From Portulaca oleracea (taxonomy: Eukaryota; Streptophyta; Magnoliopsida; Caryophyllales; Portulacaceae), in assembly GCA_029582165.1 (NCBI GenBank), contig CM055876.1, positions 26,133,817 through 26,197,816 of the forward strand: DNA of 64,000 nt, in the 5' to 3' direction. The notes beneath the pieces were generated by a model. It was not told the origin of the DNA. It did not search any database and worked only from the letters and a program-made list of their open reading frames with translations. A program made the position numbers and the translations under genes. Of this stretch, positions 1 to 10,965 are shown in pieces. Position 1 is the first letter of the stretch. The number at the start of each line of letters is the position of its first letter.

Positions 1-388
1 AAAACATAAAAGGAAGACTCAAAAGCTCTCATACTCTCTCTCTCGAAGACAGGAAGCACATCAAAGTTTAAGCTCGTACCGTCCATTCGTGGGAGATCAA
101 ACCACTTCCTCTTGATCGGGATCAAGTCTCTACGGCCCTCGTTCAAGACCACATTCATCCAAGAATATATTCACTCAAGACTATATTCATCCAAGATCAC
201 ATTCATCCAAAACCATATTCATTCGAGACTCGTTCAAGTTCATTCAAGGAGATCGAATCGGAGGAGTTACATTTTATTTTGCAACAAATACATAGAGATT
301 GTACCCAAAATCCTTTGAAATTAATATATTATATTTGTTCACTAATTTCTTGTGTTTATCTATTTAGACCCGGAAATTTGTGTTTACA
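1..388 (+). repeat. Probable LTR-retrotransposon LTR fragment (3' part)
   Basis: The stretch has short imperfect direct repeats of the type ATTCATCCAAG (about 140-240). It ends in an AT-rich segment closing with GTGTTTACA at about 380-388, a common 3' end of plant Ty3/gypsy (Tat/Ogre-like) LTRs. No primer-binding site follows and no coding region is attached, so this is a fragment or solo LTR cut by the window edge. No real ORF is present. Confidence 0.35.
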
Positions 389-1771
389 AAGGGTTAGGGT
401 TCTTGGTAGGAGTTAGAGACGTATATTGATGGCAGAGAAAAACATTAGGAAGGAGAATATTATGATAATATTTTCTTTTCTATCTTTGTATTATTTTTGG
501 AAATTAGATCCGTGCATAATATCATGAAAAATAGATACAAATTTTCGACTGCTACTTAGTATCGGCAATAGGTCTGAAAAAGTATCTAAAAATATCAAAT
601 TTAGATATTTGTACCCTGTCGAAGTAAGGAACCATGGCATATATGTTTGGAATAGATTCCATTTTGAGAGGGTTGAAAAAGCACTATCTCGTTGAAAGGT
701 TCTATACATCTGCCCTTTCTCAACGCATTTCTTTAGACAAAGACTCCGTTTTTTCCTCTTTTCCGATGGTAAATATTTCTCAGAACATGGAGTGTAAATC
801 AAACCCATGTTTGAATTGAAATTGAGATACTGATGCAAGTTCTTCCTTTCTCATTCCCCCAAAATATGAGAGGAGATATGAGATTCCTCTCAAAAGGGAG
901 GAACTTGAAACCCCTGGGTATCAAGTCCCAAACCCTAAAAAGCTCAAACAAACATAAAAAATTTGGGAACTTGATACCCAAAGATATCTAATTCCATTCC
1001 TCTTCTTCCAATCAAACAGGCCCTAAGTTTTGTTTGGATAATGAGTTGCCAAATCCATATGTAAGAACCCCTCGGCAGCAAGTAAAGTTGTAGATTTCAT
1101 GGAAATAATTGTACGTGATCTGGTTACGTCCCGACAAACCTCATCCTTTATGCCAATTTTCGAAATAGTTATAGCACAAGTGAATCAATGGACATTAATG
1201 ATGATTTTAAGCAAGTTAGCGTTCCCTGGTTGGTGTGATGAAATCATAAACCCTCAAGAAACAATTGATTTCATTTATAAAAAAAACAAAAATTACAAAA
1301 ATTATCAGCTTTTACCAAAATTCAACAAAAATTGCTAAATTAAAAAAAAAGTTTAATTTTGATATATTGACATAAATTTGCCAAAAGTTACCATAATTTA
1401 CCAAAAGTTACCAAAATTCAACTTTTACCCAACTATTTTTTTACCCATGAATTTGACAGGTCATTAATCATAATATCTATCACACAACTTTACCATTTTT
1501 ACCTACCCAGCCTCACCCTACAACACATATCCTAGGTACCTTTTTTTTCATCTAATTAAGAGCTCGAAAATACAAGCACAAAAAAAGAACCAATAATTAA
1601 TCCTAAAGGTCACGCTTGTCTCACCAAAAGCACATTTGATTTGACCAATTAAATGAACTGAATTAATTCAAAATCCAATCTCAAAATTAACTTCTTTTTC
1701 ACTAATCATATCTTTTTCCCACTTTTATTTTGGAGGATTGCTACATAGCTATGTACGTATGAGCATGATAT
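389..1771. other. Intergenic stretch, no gene seen
   Basis: No convincing ORF or RNA gene. 1330-1440 holds short repeats around TTACCAAAAGTTACC. The segment ending near 1025 reads CAAACAGGCCCT, which resembles a hAT-type terminus, but no matching left end was found. Confidence 0.5.
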
Positions 1772-1780
1772 CTAGTATCT
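1772..1780. repeat. Left 9-bp target-site duplication of the 12-kb MULE
   Basis: CTAGTATCT lies immediately left of the element and recurs exactly at 14050-14058 immediately right of it. Nine bases is the Mutator-superfamily target duplication length. Confidence 0.9.
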
Positions 1781-2225
1781 GGAAAAAACTTCACTGACTC
1801 AGTGAGTTTTTGACTCATGGAGGAAAAGAAAAGGGAAAAGAAAAACTTCAGCCGGCTATAAAATACCACGCCCCACGCCTCCCCCATTTATTCTCCCCAT
1901 TTCCCAGAAACCACGCCCCACGCCTCCCACTCCTCTCTTTTCCCAAAACCCTAATCCTGCTCTTCGACTCTCCATCTCCCTCCTCTCCCTCCAATATCCA
2001 TCCAAACAACCACCCTCAACCACCACCGTCGACGGACAACCACTTTCAATCTAAACCCTAATCCTAACGGCGAAACCCTATCCCTAATTCAAACCCAATA
2101 AACCTAAATTCTAATCATAACGGCGAAACCCTAAATTCGACTGAACAACGGCGATTCCCGGAAGAATCCAGCTGGAACAGGGCTGGAATCGCCGGAGATA
2201 TGTCGACGGCAAACTCCAAATAATC
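1781..2225 (+). repeat. Left long terminal inverted repeat of the MULE
   Basis: Matches the reverse complement of 13595-14049 with indels. Shared blocks include the outer ACTGACTCA/TTTGACTCA motifs, CATTTCCCAG-like blocks, CTAATCCTAacGGCGAAACC, CCCGGAAGAATCC and CGCCGGAGAT-like text. Rich in AAACCCTAA (telo-box-like) motifs, as in plant 5' UTRs. The ORF here is Pro-rich leader-like sequence and is not taken as a gene. Confidence 0.75.
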
Positions 2226-2706
2226 AGATAAGTTTCTTTTTGTTCAATTTTTTAGTTTTTTTTTTTTAGTTTTTTGGATTGTCGTTGTTTTTGTTTTCTG
2301 GGTTCTCAACGGAAGGGTTTGGGTTTAGGGTTGAATATCGTTTGATTTTGTTAAATCTGGTTTGGATTGTCGTTGTTCTTTTCTGGGTTCTCAACGGATG
2401 AACTATTTTTAGGGTTAATCTTTTCTGGGTTGAATATCGTTTGATTTTGTTCAATTTTGTTTGGATTGTCGTTGTTGTTCAAAGTTTTAGGGTTTCCGGG
2501 AGATGTATCTGTTTGTTTCTTGTTCGAATCTGAATTTTAGCAAATGAAAGAACTATATAACGAAAGCATCATATGAATTGAAAAACTTAACTTCATTCAT
2601 TGATAGATTAAACCGGACAGGACAACAAACTACATAAAGAAATTAGATAAATAAAACAAACTCATAAAGACCACCAACAAAGCTGAGACACTACTAGAAA
2701 AAAACC

Positions 2707-3240
2707 TCAATCTATGTTAATGATCTCTGTTCCATCAGGAACAGAGGTAGACGACCCTTCCTCTTCTTGCCCAAAATACTTCCTGGGGAAGTATATGGGT
2801 GGAGTTGCTTAACAACTCCAATTCCTAGGACTCTCAGCTTCGTCACATCCCTTGAATATAATATCAAGGTCAACCAATGCCTCATTAGCCCATATCAGTT
2901 TCCTCAGGAGCATCCCATTGCCATTGTTTTTCATCCTTTTGAATAGCTGTGTAATCTCAGACCTCAAACTCTGGTACTGCAGTTCATAGGGATGAAAAGC
3001 AGCAGTTGTACGTGTCTTAGATTTCCTTGATGATGATTTTGGTGTTATGGGGGAGGGATTGGTTGAGGGATTGGCTGAGGGTTTGGGTGAGGAATTTTCC
3101 TGTTTCACAGCTGCTGAAACAGACATGGGTGTCTTGCTTAATGTTGTTTCAGAAATGGTATGTTGGTCACTTTCAGTTTTCATGGTTGTAGATGTGTTGG
3201 GGCTTGTTGCTGTTTTTAGGGTAGACGAAGGGCTCTCCAT
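2707..3240 (-). pseudogene. Unknown Ser/Thr/Pro-rich protein with one internal stop, MULE cargo
   Basis: Not recognised. An ATG at 3240 opens 143 codons. The first about 85 residues are Ser/Thr/Pro/Lys-rich and probably disordered (many SP and TP pairs). They are followed by a more ordered segment starting FHPYELQYQSLRSEI and running to SPRNWSC. A TAA at 2809-2811 interrupts, but the same frame stays protein-like for 33 more codons, including ATPPIYFPRKYFG and a Glu-rich tail, to a TGA at 2707-2709. The simplest reading is CAA to TAA. A TATA-like box lies about 75 bp upstream of the ATG. It diverges from the DUF241 fragment at 3636. Function unknown; intact homologues would show whether the longer form is ancestral. 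Confidence 0.5.
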
Positions 3241-3312
3241 TGGTTTTTTGTTTCAGAATGCTTGAAATGGGAATGTGTTTGTTGTAAGTGTTGGTTCAAG
3301 GAGAGCTGCTAG

Positions 3313-3320
3313 TATTTATA
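3313..3320 (-). promoter_or_regulatory. TATA box for the 3240 ORF
   Basis: The minus strand reads CCTATAAATA about 75 bp upstream of the ATG at 3240, a canonical plant TATA position allowing a leader of about 45 nt. Confidence 0.45.
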
Positions 3321-3635
3321 GGGAAATCATATTGGCCTTTGGTGTTCTATCATTAAATGGCTGTCTGAATTTAAATCTTTGTCATGATGATAAGTGGTTG
3401 TTTGATACTTAATTTTTTCCTTTTTTTTTGCTTGTTGATTTGAAGTTAGGAGTAAAAGTTTTGGTAGTTGAACAATGTCTTTTAGTGTGTGAATAAAGCT
3501 TGCATATATGTACATAATGTATGTCTTCTTTTTGCTAGTGATTTTATGGTGTTAAGTTTATGTTCTTGTCTTAATGTGTTATCATTAATTATTACAGGTA
3601 AGAATAACCAAGATTGAGTTTGAGGGTATGTAAAT

Positions 3636-4145
3636 ATGAGGAAAAAGACCAAGGCCATGCTCAAGGGGTGCTTGAAAGATATCAGGTGTTTGGTGAAGAG
3701 GAGATTTGGTGCTGTTGCTGTTGCTGGTTTTGGGAATGTTGTTCATGTGTTGAACCAAGTGGAGTGGCTCACTGCTGGGGTTTTTGAGGAATTGTTGGCC
3801 CTCATTTCTGGCTCCAAGGGACAATTGTCTTTGAATACTACAACTTGTAGTTTGCCTTTTGTCATGTGTAGGGTGATCATGTACCAAAATAGGGCATTTC
3901 ACAAACCAGACGACAATAATTCTCTGAATGAATTTGAAGAGGTTGATGTAACCTTGAGTTCATTACTCATTGGAATCATTGCCTATAAGAAGAGCATTCA
4001 AATCAATCTACTCCAAGCTGAGAATCTCAGGACTAAATTGGTCAAACTCGACTCTACTATGCAAGATTTGGATGAAGCACTACAAGCCTTGTTCAGATGT
4101 TTGGTCAAAACCAGAGCAACTCTTCTCAATATCTTTAGTCATTAG
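3636..4145 (+). pseudogene. DUF241 (BPS1-related plant family) fragment captured by the MULE
   Basis: 169 codons. The family hallmarks I see are a middle helix with VEWLTAGVFEELLALISG, then NEFEEVDVTLSSL, a coiled segment with LQAENLRTKLVKLDSTMQDL, and the near-terminal LFRCLVKTRATLLNIFSH, which closely follows the usual DUF241 C-terminus. Family members are usually about 280-300 residues, so roughly the N-terminal 100+ residues are missing. The ATG at 3636 is probably internal to the ancestral reading frame. DUF241 proteins are plant-specific, helical and mostly uncharacterised. The frame is open to its natural end, so translation is possible, but a fragment inside a transposon is best called transduplicated. 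Confidence 0.65.
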
Positions 4146-4680
4146 AAGCTTTCAAAACTATATGTCTGTAAATACAGTACTACGCTTCAATCAAAAACAC
4201 ATGCAACCTAGAAATAAATATGATGGATTATGCATAAATGTGGAAGTTAGTTTAATTTGCATTTGAGATTATACAGAATTTGTGTGTTTTACATAGGATT
4301 GAAATAGATTTTATATGAAAATTGTGTATAGTTTGATTTGGACTTTGCATGTCAATACTATATTATTACTATATTATTACTTATATTATTACTCTTATAT
4401 TAATACTTATATTATTACTTATCACATTTGAAATTACTTTTACCTTTTACTAACATTTGAAATACATATTCAACCATGCTTACTAATGTAGGGAAATATT
4501 CAACTAAAACATAAATAATCAATAACAACTAAAACAAATGAGTTTACTAACATTTGAAATGAGCAACAAGAAATACAATCTACTACCTATACCCGCCATC
4601 TTTTCCCTTGAGCACATAACATGATAAGCAACAAGAAATCAATTCCCCAATCTACTACCAAAACCCCCAATGACTCATCT

Positions 4681-7554
4681 TCATCTTCCTTGGTTTGAAT
4701 AAGGTGTTTGACCATGACCCTGTAAAATGATTCATCGTTAAGCTTAATTCATTTGATGTACAATATTGAATAAATTCAATTATATCAAATAATAATCTTA
4801 CCGGCGTAGGCTGAAAAGGAGGATTAGTTACGGGGTTGTTAAACACGACATGCGGCTGGGTGTACATTTGGAACCCGTTGGGAGTGTTAGATCCTTGCGG
4901 CACTTGATACCCAAATCCATGTGTCATTTAGAAGCCTGGTTGAACAATGGATCTAGGTGGCATTTGGAAGCCTGGTTGAACAATTGATCCAGGTGGCATT
5001 TGGAAGCCTTGATGAACATTGGATGTCAGTGGCATTTGCTGTGTTCTCCTCCTACCACGGGATTGTTCATTATGATAACCGGTTCTCCTTGTCTGTCTCT
5101 ACCCCTTTTATCGACGGGGTCGTTCACGGGGACAGAGTCGTTGGCGTTGGCGTTGGCGCTGGCGCTTGCACCCCTTCGGGAAGTTCCCTCTCCAGTGGGC
5201 CGCCTACCGTACGCTCTGCCGATCTTGTCAATGACCCGGGTCACGACCCCATCACGATCCCCAATAATGGATGGTGCCTTCTCTTTCAACTCGGAAAGAG
5301 CCTTCATCGTCGCTTTGAACATTTTGTCATCCATCACGGCCAATGTAGAAACAGACTCAAACGCACTCTGCAGTTGTTCAAATCGGATAACCTCTTTGGT
5401 TTTATCCCGGTGTAGTTGGTAGTACGGAACTTGGATAGTGAGATGTTTTCTTGGAAGGTCCTTCCTCCACCGGTCCAGAATGTACCTTTCCGAAACGTAA
5501 TCAAGCCCCTCCTTGCTGAAAACACGCAGTACGTGGGAGCACAAGATTCCCTTGAACTCAAACTTCTTGCAGTCACACTTCATTTCTAGAGTCTCTCTAT
5601 CTACTTTGACAATAAACTTGGATCGCTTGGTTGTGATATCTTTCGGCTCATATACTGCACCGTCCTTCTTCACAGTGACCTCATAAGAGCACGTCTTCTC
5701 CTCGTCGTGTATCTTATCCGCTTTCACTACGTAGATCAGGTTTTGCACCTCATTTTGAAGCTCAACGAACTTCTTTGAAGTGTATAGCTTCTAGAATACA
5801 TGCTCATAAACAAAGCATGATTTACATTGGATCGGTTTATCCTTTGATCGGAACGTTTCCTTATCCTCTTCTTTAACTCTCTTTGCTAGTGCGAATCCGA
5901 ACTGTTCCATAAATTGTTTGAGAGTTGTGTTGACATTCACGAATCCCTTGAAGAGGTAGTTCATCCCCTTGCTCCTTTGCGTGCTTGACATTCCTGCCCA
6001 GAACTCGTCCTTGAAGTATACGGGCACCCATCTATGCCTTTTATCATACATGTCATTGCACCAGTTTGAGTTGTGCAGGTCGTACGTGTCAACCCATTCT
6101 TTCCATATGTCTTCGAATTCCTCTTGGCGTCAAGTGAATCATAAAGAGTATCTCTGAGCCCTCGAAGAATATCTTTTCCCTCTGGTTTGTTGCATAGATG
6201 CTTCTTCGCGTTCTTCATCACGTGCCATATGAACCATCTGTGTCGTGCATTCGGAAATACCTTTGCGATCGCCTTTCCTGCACATAAAAAACTTAACTTG
6301 TTACAAAGTGTCATGCATGCTGAAAACTTGAGTACGCACCAAAAAATTAAAATAGAATAATTAAATCTGACCTATGGATTGGCATTGGTCTGTTATGATC
6401 GCGATCGGAGCTTTCCCCGACATGCACGTCAACCACGTCTGAAACAACCAGACGAAGTTATCGGCTTCCTCTCCAGCCAACAGTGCACAGCCGAGCAGGA
6501 TAGACTGTCCGTGGTTGTTAACCCCAATGAAAGGAGCGAATGGCATCTTGTACCTGTTGGACACATAAGTCGTGTCGAACGACACCACGTCCCCAAAGTC
6601 CTCGCAAGCTTCCCTGCTCCTTCTATCCGCCCAAAAGACGTTCCTCAGAGTTCCAAAATCGCCGGTGTCATACGTGACGAAAAAGCTGGAGTTACCGGAC
6701 ATCATCTCCTTAAAATGTCCCATCATCGCCCTGAAGTCGCCGTCTTGCAATGCGAGTCTTCTTGCCCTGCTGATAACATTGCGGTAATCTCTCTCGTCGA
6801 ATGGAACTTGATCATGCCCACCAAGTTGTACCGCAATTGAGTTGAAGTTCTTGGAGATTTGCACGCCGGCCGTGTCGTTGTTTATCATCCTCCACTGATT
6901 CTCGAAACTTATGAACTTGTAGTTCCGCATGTATTTTATGTCTGCAGGGTTGCACTAGTGGTTGTGGTTTGTGTCGACTGTAGTCAACTTGTATTTTCCG
7001 GTTTGCTGTTGGAACGTGGCAGTGACTTTGAAACCACACCCGGTGACAAAAGTGCTGGATGATCGGTTTGGATTTGCACTGTTTGACTTGAACATGCCAT
7101 ATTTTGTACAAACCATCATTATCCTCTTGATGAGTACTTCGTTTGTCGTGCCAGCTTCTCTGGGAATTTTTTCGGAGCTTCTAATACGTACTTGGAACTC
7201 ATTGGTCCGCCCGTAGTTATGCATGTGGTTCACAAAATCGCCGACCGAATCAAATTCCATCCCTTGAAAAGGGGCGGTGACGGATAGTGATCTGCCACTG
7301 TTTGGGTGGTCACTCGACCCATCAACATCACCATTAGTAGCAACAGTCATGGCTTCCACATCATCCTCGGGTATGAAAGGGGCCCTAAACTCATCTTCTG
7401 CATCAAATTCGTCTTCATCTCCGAATAAATCACGAAACAAGTCGTCACGATTACCAACGCCAGTCGGCCCATCATCATTAAACAACTCTTCTAATGGATC
7501 ATAATCGGAATCACTGTCACAGTCCTCGTTCAAGTCAATTTGTCGGGATGCCAT
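4681..7554 (-). pseudogene. FAR1/FHY3-type MULE transposase, multiply broken
   Basis: The start is an ATG at 7552-7554. An acidic N-terminus is followed by a FAR1-type zinc DNA-binding domain (to about residue 200, ending near THNH-like TNHNH). Then comes the MULE transposase core with SFDTTY (first catalytic Asp) and TDQCQSI (second), and a SWIM zinc finger (CDCKKFEF...CSH). The C-terminal tail has GFQMPP-type repeats. A 94-bp intron is clear at 6278-6371 and another at about 4718-4803. Breaks: in-frame TAG at 6955-6957; frameshift near 6126 before the EEFEDIW stretch; TAG at 5791-5793; frameshift near 5070-5110; TAA at about 4928-4930, where sister repeats have CAA. The tail after the last intron ends at the TGA at 4681-4683. 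The product would act in the nucleus on the element's inverted repeats; this copy cannot encode it. Confidence 0.88.
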
Positions 7555-7579
7555 GATGATATCGATGAAAACCTACACC

Positions 7580-8215
7580 ATGAATCATTAAAATAGCACA
7601 TTAGGGATTGAAATTTATTCAAGTCACTAGAACAAAAAAAATAGCACATTAAAATAGAACAATTTATTGAAGTCATTAGAACAAAAAAAAAATAGCACAT
7701 TAGGGATTGATACTAAAAAATTAATTATCTAAAATTATGAATCATTAAAATAGTACATTAGTTATTTAAATTTATAAAATCTACAAAATATATTATATTT
7801 TCATCATAGTAAGGTTGCATGAAAAACTTTACATGGACAAAATTAGAGAAGAATACTTAAAAATTAATACAAAAAACATTTTATTCAAGTCATTAGAACA
7901 AAAAAATATCACATTAGGGATTGATACTAAAAAATTAATCATCTAAAATTAAGAATCATTAAAATAGTACATTAGTTATTAAAATTTATAAAATCTACAA
8001 AAAATATTTTACTATCATCATATTAAGGTTGCATGAAAAAATTTACATAGACAAAATTAGAGAAGAATACTTAAAAATTAATAAAGAAAACAATTTATTC
8101 AAGTCATTATTACAAAAAAATAACACATTAGGGATTGATACCAAAAAATTAATCATCTAAACTTATGAATCATTAAAATAGTACATTAGTTATTAAAATT
8201 TATAAAATCTACAAT
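7580..8215. repeat. Three tandem copies of a ~214-bp AT-rich unit
   Basis: The landmark CACATTAGGGATTGATAC recurs at about 7696, 7910 and 8124, spacing 214 bp, with the same downstream text (TTGCATGAAAAA, AGAGAAGAATACTTAAAAAT). The array sits just upstream of the transposase start, so it could lie in its promoter. No coding content. Confidence 0.8.
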
Positions 8216-8472
8216 TTATAAAATGTCCAATTAAATTTAAAAATGTCAACACATGCAAATGGATTGAGAGTGACACGGATTGCTGACATGGCCAAACAAA
8301 CTCAATCTTAACCGTCAGATTCAAAATAGAATAGACGGTCAGGATGTTTTCACGAAAATAATACCCTTCCTCCCCCTCTTCCCGCGCCTTTCATCCCACA
8401 GGAGCAATACCCTAACCCTAATCGAGTTTCTGCGCCCTAAAACTAAGAGAAGCCCAACCAGACCCTAAATCT

Positions 8473-10965
8473 CTTCTCCAATGGAAATCGAAACTCAACC
8501 TAACCCTAAAAATCGAAACCCAATATCATCTACACCCTAAAACGAAGAAGAAGAAGTTGAATCAAACGAAGAAGAAGAAGAAGAAGAAGACGAAGAAGAA
8601 GAAAACCCCCTTTCATCTGATTTCCATAAATGACGATGACGAAGAAGAAGAAGAAGAAGAAGATGACAATGACGAAGAAGAAGAAGAAGAAGATGACGAG
8701 GTAAATGTGGTTCATACTTTGAATTCGATTTTTAGGGTTTCCAATTTGTTTGTTTAGTCAATACATGGTTAGTTTTCGAAATCCATAACTTGATTGAATC
8801 ATAATTTGATTTCGATTTTCAGGATTTGAAACTGATTTCCAAAAATTGAAATTGGGATGAATGTATAATCATACTACTTACTGTATTACACAAACTGAGT
8901 CTTTTTCTGCTTCTTCTTCTTCTTATTCTTCTTCTTCTTTTGTGATTGGGGTCAGAGTGAATTTGTATGTAAAAGCTATTTTGTAATATTGGATTTTATT
9001 TTGCATCATAAATTGATTGAACTGGTGTTATTTATACTCTTTGCACATGAAAAACTTCTAACAGCTACATTTCTAACGGGAAAATTTTATTTGAGTTGTA
9101 ATTGCTGTAGTTTTTCAAGACATGCATTATAATTATTTTCGTAACTGGGAAAAAAAATGAGTTACCATCTTGGTTCAATTTATTTGAGTTGTAATTGCTG
9201 TAGATTTTTATTTTGCATCATAAATGGGGTTTTTTGGTGTTTAGCAGGTGGACGTTCTCTTTGGTGACATCAGGCAATGGCCTTCCAGATTTCAAAACTA
9301 ACAAACAAAAGCACACCAAACATCTGAATTATTAGTGTCATAGTTGGGTGTTGCTTGTGCCATTTCTACTGTCCTACTTCCTGTGTTACTGGCTTCATTC
9401 GGTTGTTTGGGTCTCTTCATGAGTTGTGCGCAGTAGGGTCATGCAATTCTCATTTGGTTCTGTCTTAGCTGTCACAAATATCTATATAATAGCTTGGATC
9501 TTAGGCTTCATTTTAGCACGTTATGATGCATGATCAAGCTGAAATTTTGTTTAGTATTAGTATAGCAATTGTGTGTTGATTTCAGGAATGCTTTCTGTTT
9601 TATTACTTTATGAACATAGTTTTGAATGTTACGGATTAGACCAAGCTTGGCCTACTATTCTTGAGATACATAATTTGTCCAGCCATGTTTATATTGGCTT
9701 AAATCATCTGCTTGTTCTGATCAATTTGATTCAGTGGAATGTGCATTGATTTCTTTAACTTAAGTCAGTCCTTACTCATGTTACTACCTGTTTGAAATTT
9801 CTCTCAACCTTAACTAAAGTCAATCACAATTTCTCCAATTGAGTCTTCTACTGGGAATCAATCAAAGTCACTAAAATAGTAGGACCTTATCTTTCAAATC
9901 TGGTTTACAAACCTTGCACCCTCATTTAAAGGAACTTTAGAAACTAGAATCCTGTTAAATGCAAGGGAGACCATTACATATGTTGTGGTGGGGTATTTAA
10001 ATGTTTTGCCTTCTCCTTGGAGATCATGTCTGCCTTACTCTCTTAATGCTTGGAAACAAATGTTCCGAAGAGGACACCTACAGGTAATGTGCAGATTATT
10101 ACACCGAGAAATCATGTGGACTCACCACATTCTTTTGCTGGAGTTGATGCTTCACGGGCAATGGTAAATGGTACACCCAAGGAGTCTGAAGCTGAAGTTG
10201 GGGAAGGTGTCACTATATCTGAAGAAGATGCGAGAAAAGCTGACCCATTAGATAAATTTCTTCCACCACCACCTGCAGAAAAGTGTTCAGATGAGTTGCA
10301 AGTAAGTCTCAATTTCCTCCTTTTAAATGTTTGTTCTTTGGCTAGTCCATTTTAATATTGTATTATGCTGCTAAATAATTGGATTTAAATTGGTCCTGGT
10401 GCTGCTAATCATCAATATGTAGTCCTTCTTACTATTTGAGAATGAATATTTAGTAAAATGATTGCCCCCTCCCCCCCCCCCCCCCAAAAAAAAACCCATG
10501 TCCCAAATTAAAATGCCAGTTAGAGAGGTCTTTTTTTGGTTTATTTTTATTTCCACCTTTTTTGTTCGATAGCAGAGGGGAAAGTGATCCTTATAGATGA
10601 TTAGATACCATTCCTCCCTTTGACGTAAACTGAAAAATTTTACTTTTAGGTCATTGTGATTGAAGATTTACATTACTACACGGCTTTTCCTAATTGCCGT
10701 TTGGGGCAGTCTGAAGTCTGAACCACAGGAAGCACATTCTACTGATCATTACATTTTTTGAGATTTGCTTGGACTGTATGGTTTGGAACATTTCACTATA
10801 TTCACACCATTGAAGAAACCTAAGCATAGCATGGATGCAAATTATACTACCGTAAATCTCTGAGATTCATGTGATGTTCTTTCTTGGGGCTTTACAGTTT
10901 ATCTTTTATGCCTGCTGGAGAAGATCAATAAGTTTCTTGCATACAAGAGGCAAGGAAGGATAATA
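8473..10965 (+). pseudogene. SAP30BP/HCNGP-like gene pieces captured by the MULE
   Basis: Two exon-like segments match the plant HCNGP (SAP30-binding protein) family, nuclear proteins linked to transcription and splicing. The first runs from about 10050 to 10301 and contains TPTGNVQIITP, an acidic stretch and DPLDKFLPPPPAEKCSDELQ, followed at once by a GTAAGT donor. The second, at about 10918-10965, encodes EKINKFLAYKRQGR, the block that follows directly in the family. Upstream, 8473-8710 is leader-like (AAACCCTAA motifs) and an acidic Glu/Asp-coding GAA/GAT-rich run fits the family's acidic N-terminus. The conserved RNRKDYRNP-type region that should follow is absent, so the capture is partial with introns retained: a DNA-level, not mRNA-level, capture. 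Confidence 0.68.

Noticed and set aside
1810..2061. Plus-strand 83-codon Pro-rich ORF
   Set aside because: Lies wholly in the MULE inverted arm and is explained by C-rich leader-like sequence; the inverted copy does not keep the frame.
8557..8757. Lys/Glu/Asp-rich ORF as a stand-alone protein
   Set aside because: Encoded by GAA/GAT runs; more likely the acidic N-terminal part of the captured HCNGP-like gene or simple repeat.
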